Shown in pieces: positions 63,060 to 64,000 of a DNA stretch of 64,000 nt. The position numbers were made by a program, and so were the translations under genes. Origin of the DNA: Bacteroidaceae bacterium (lineage in GTDB: Bacteria > Bacteroidota > Bacteroidia > Bacteroidales > Bacteroidaceae); NCBI GenBank assembly GCA_017965425.1, contig JAGCPY010000007.1, positions 62,001 through 126,000 on the forward strand, read 5' to 3'. Under the pieces are notes generated by a model. That model did not search any database and was not told the origin of the DNA. It saw nothing but the letters and a program-made list of their open reading frames with translations. Within the stretch, counting starts at the first letter, position 1. Each line of letters starts with the position of its first letter.

Positions 63060-64000
63060 TTAGCTTTCCTTACGTCCGGGATAAGCTTCCAATGCTTTCC
63101 GAAGGACGAACAAGGCACGAGTGAGATCTTCTTTCTTCAACACATAGGCTAAACGGACTTCATTGCGTCCCAAACCTGGTGTCGTGTAGAAACCAGCAGC
63201 GGGTGCCATCATCACGGTTTCGCCCTCATAGTTAAAGTCGCGCAAACACCACGCACAGAAATCTTCTGCGTCATCAACTGGCAATTTGGCTACTGTGTAG
63301 AATGCACCCATTGGGATGGGGCTATAGACTCCTGGGATGCGGTTGAGACCGTCAATAAGACACTTACGTCGTTCCACATACTCGTCATAGACCTCACGTG
63401 CATATTCTTCACCAGCATCCAAAGAAGCTTCAGCTGCAATCTGACCGATAAGCGGAGGAGAAAGGCGTGCCTGACAGAACTTCATCACTGCCTTGCGCAC
63501 TTCGGCGTTCTTTGTAATGAGCGCTCCAATGCGAATGCCACACTCGGAATAGCGTTTCGAAACAGAGTCTATCAGCACGACATTCTCCTCAATACCTTCA
63601 AGATGACAGGCAGAAATATAAGGCGAACCCGTGTAGATGAACTCACGATAAACCTCATCGGAAAAAAGGTAGAGATCATACTTCTTCACCAAATCACGAA
63701 TTTGGTTCATTTCACGTCGCGTATAGAGATAACCTGTCGGGTTATTAGGATTACATATAAGTATCGCGCGCGTACGTTCATTTATAAGTTCTTCAAATTT
63801 CTCAACCTTAGGTAGTGAGAAACCTTCCTCAATGGTGGTTGTGACTGTGCGTATGACAGCCCCTGCCGAGATGGCGAACGCCATGTAATTAGCGTAGGCT
63901 GGTTCCGGCACAATGATTTCGTCTCCAGGATTCAAACATGAAAGGAAAGCGAAGAGCACGGCTTCAGATCCGCCACTGGTAACAATGATGTCATCCGCAG
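63060..64000 (-). CDS. PLP-dependent aminotransferase (class I/II), partial at right edge
   Basis: The frame is open to the window edge and gives 313 residues plus a part codon; the true start is beyond 64000. It has DDIIVTSGGSEA, EPAYANYMAFA, LICNPNNPTGYLYTRREM, DLYLFSDEVYREF and the PLP lysine segment VLIDSVSKRYSECGIRIGAL. This is the aspartate/alanine-type fold I aminotransferase seen as AspC in Bacteroidales; the amino donor is not certain. Its stop is 4 bases before the permease GTG, so the two are coupled. Confidence 0.88.
   Translation of the reverse strand, partial: ADDIIVTSGGSEAVLFAFLSCLNPGDEIIVPEPAYANYMAFAISAGAVIRTVTTTIEEGFSLPKVEKFEELINERTRAILICNPNNPTGYLYTRREMNQIRDLVKKYDLYLFSDEVYREFIYTGSPYISACHLEGIEENVVLIDSVSKRYSECGIRIGALITKNAEVRKAVMKFCQARLSPPLIGQIAAEASLDAGEEYAREVYDEYVERRKCLIDGLNRIPGVYSPIPMGAFYTVAKLPVDDAEDFCAWCLRDFNYEGETVMMAPAAGFYTTPGLGRNEVRLAYVLKKEDLTRALFVLRKALEAYPGRKES

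Noticed and set aside
63056-63118. Start of the permease gene at 63118
   Set aside because: Lies in the aminotransferase coding end; GTG 63055 is 4 bases after that stop and gives the family-like MSFEFSIARR start.

Overview
The window looks like a chromosomal segment of a Bacteroidales bacterium, most likely of the Prevotella group. The signs are Bacteroidetes-type promoters (TTTG, about 20 bases, TAnnTTTG) with no obvious Shine-Dalgarno sites, very large secreted proteins with BspA-type leucine-rich repeats and Prevotella-style type IX sorting tails (YDLxGR...GLYI...K), family-specific genes (HU-HIG DNA-binding protein, DUF4286, DUF4199, DUF5686, DUF6048, DUF6452), a serine-type sulfatase and an Rnf complex. 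The genus is an inference.

Layout. 1-248: end of a TrpB-like enzyme. 249-1987: a repeat-filled gap. 1988-19118: three giant, probably surface-exposed, multidomain proteins. 19252-26419: ribE, glnS, a TPR protein, a GlsB-type membrane protein, rarA behind a tRNA-Gly, and nhaD. 26565-28377: DUF2264 and DUF1573 proteins. 28512-30799: overlapping DUF4286, ruvC and double-ABC genes. 31318-41091, mostly minus strand: yebC, pheT, an acid phosphatase, dnaB, kdsB and a class A penicillin-binding protein, with folK on plus. 41266-43990: pyrB, pyrI, glyA. 44589-50579, minus: rseC-rnfBCDGEA, with rnfD broken by an in-frame TGA. 50681-53184: a possible small RNA, an HU-HIG protein and a sulfatase. 53332-57803: a six-gene plus-strand run (DUF4199, glycosyltransferase, DUF6452, DUF6048, apbE, fRMsr). 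58423-64000, minus: DUF5686, nadC, a LolC/E-like permease and an aminotransferase.

Functional links. ApbE is the enzyme that attaches FMN to RnfD and RnfG. RseC-like proteins are partners of Rnf/Rsx. PyrB and PyrI form one enzyme. RuvC and RarA act at stalled or recombining forks, where DnaB works. The type IX tags on the giant proteins and on the acid phosphatase imply a secretion system encoded elsewhere.

The most unusual content is in the non-coding DNA. (1) A composite palindrome occurs four times (three intact, one split). It is built from GGTGAGGG units at start-to-start distances of 43-11-11-10, a centre, then 10-11-11-43, and these distances are the same in every arm. The three intact copies fill convergent gene junctions and are followed by a GTGTACAC hairpin. 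(2) A G/C-rich inverted-repeat element of about 130-157 bp lies between same-direction genes and has supplied the start and N-terminus of RnfD, and probably the end of RibE and the N-terminal linker of GlnS. (3) A mobile-looking cluster with ends like AATGAGCCCACTTTAAAAAGTC appears to have landed inside the split palindrome near the left edge.
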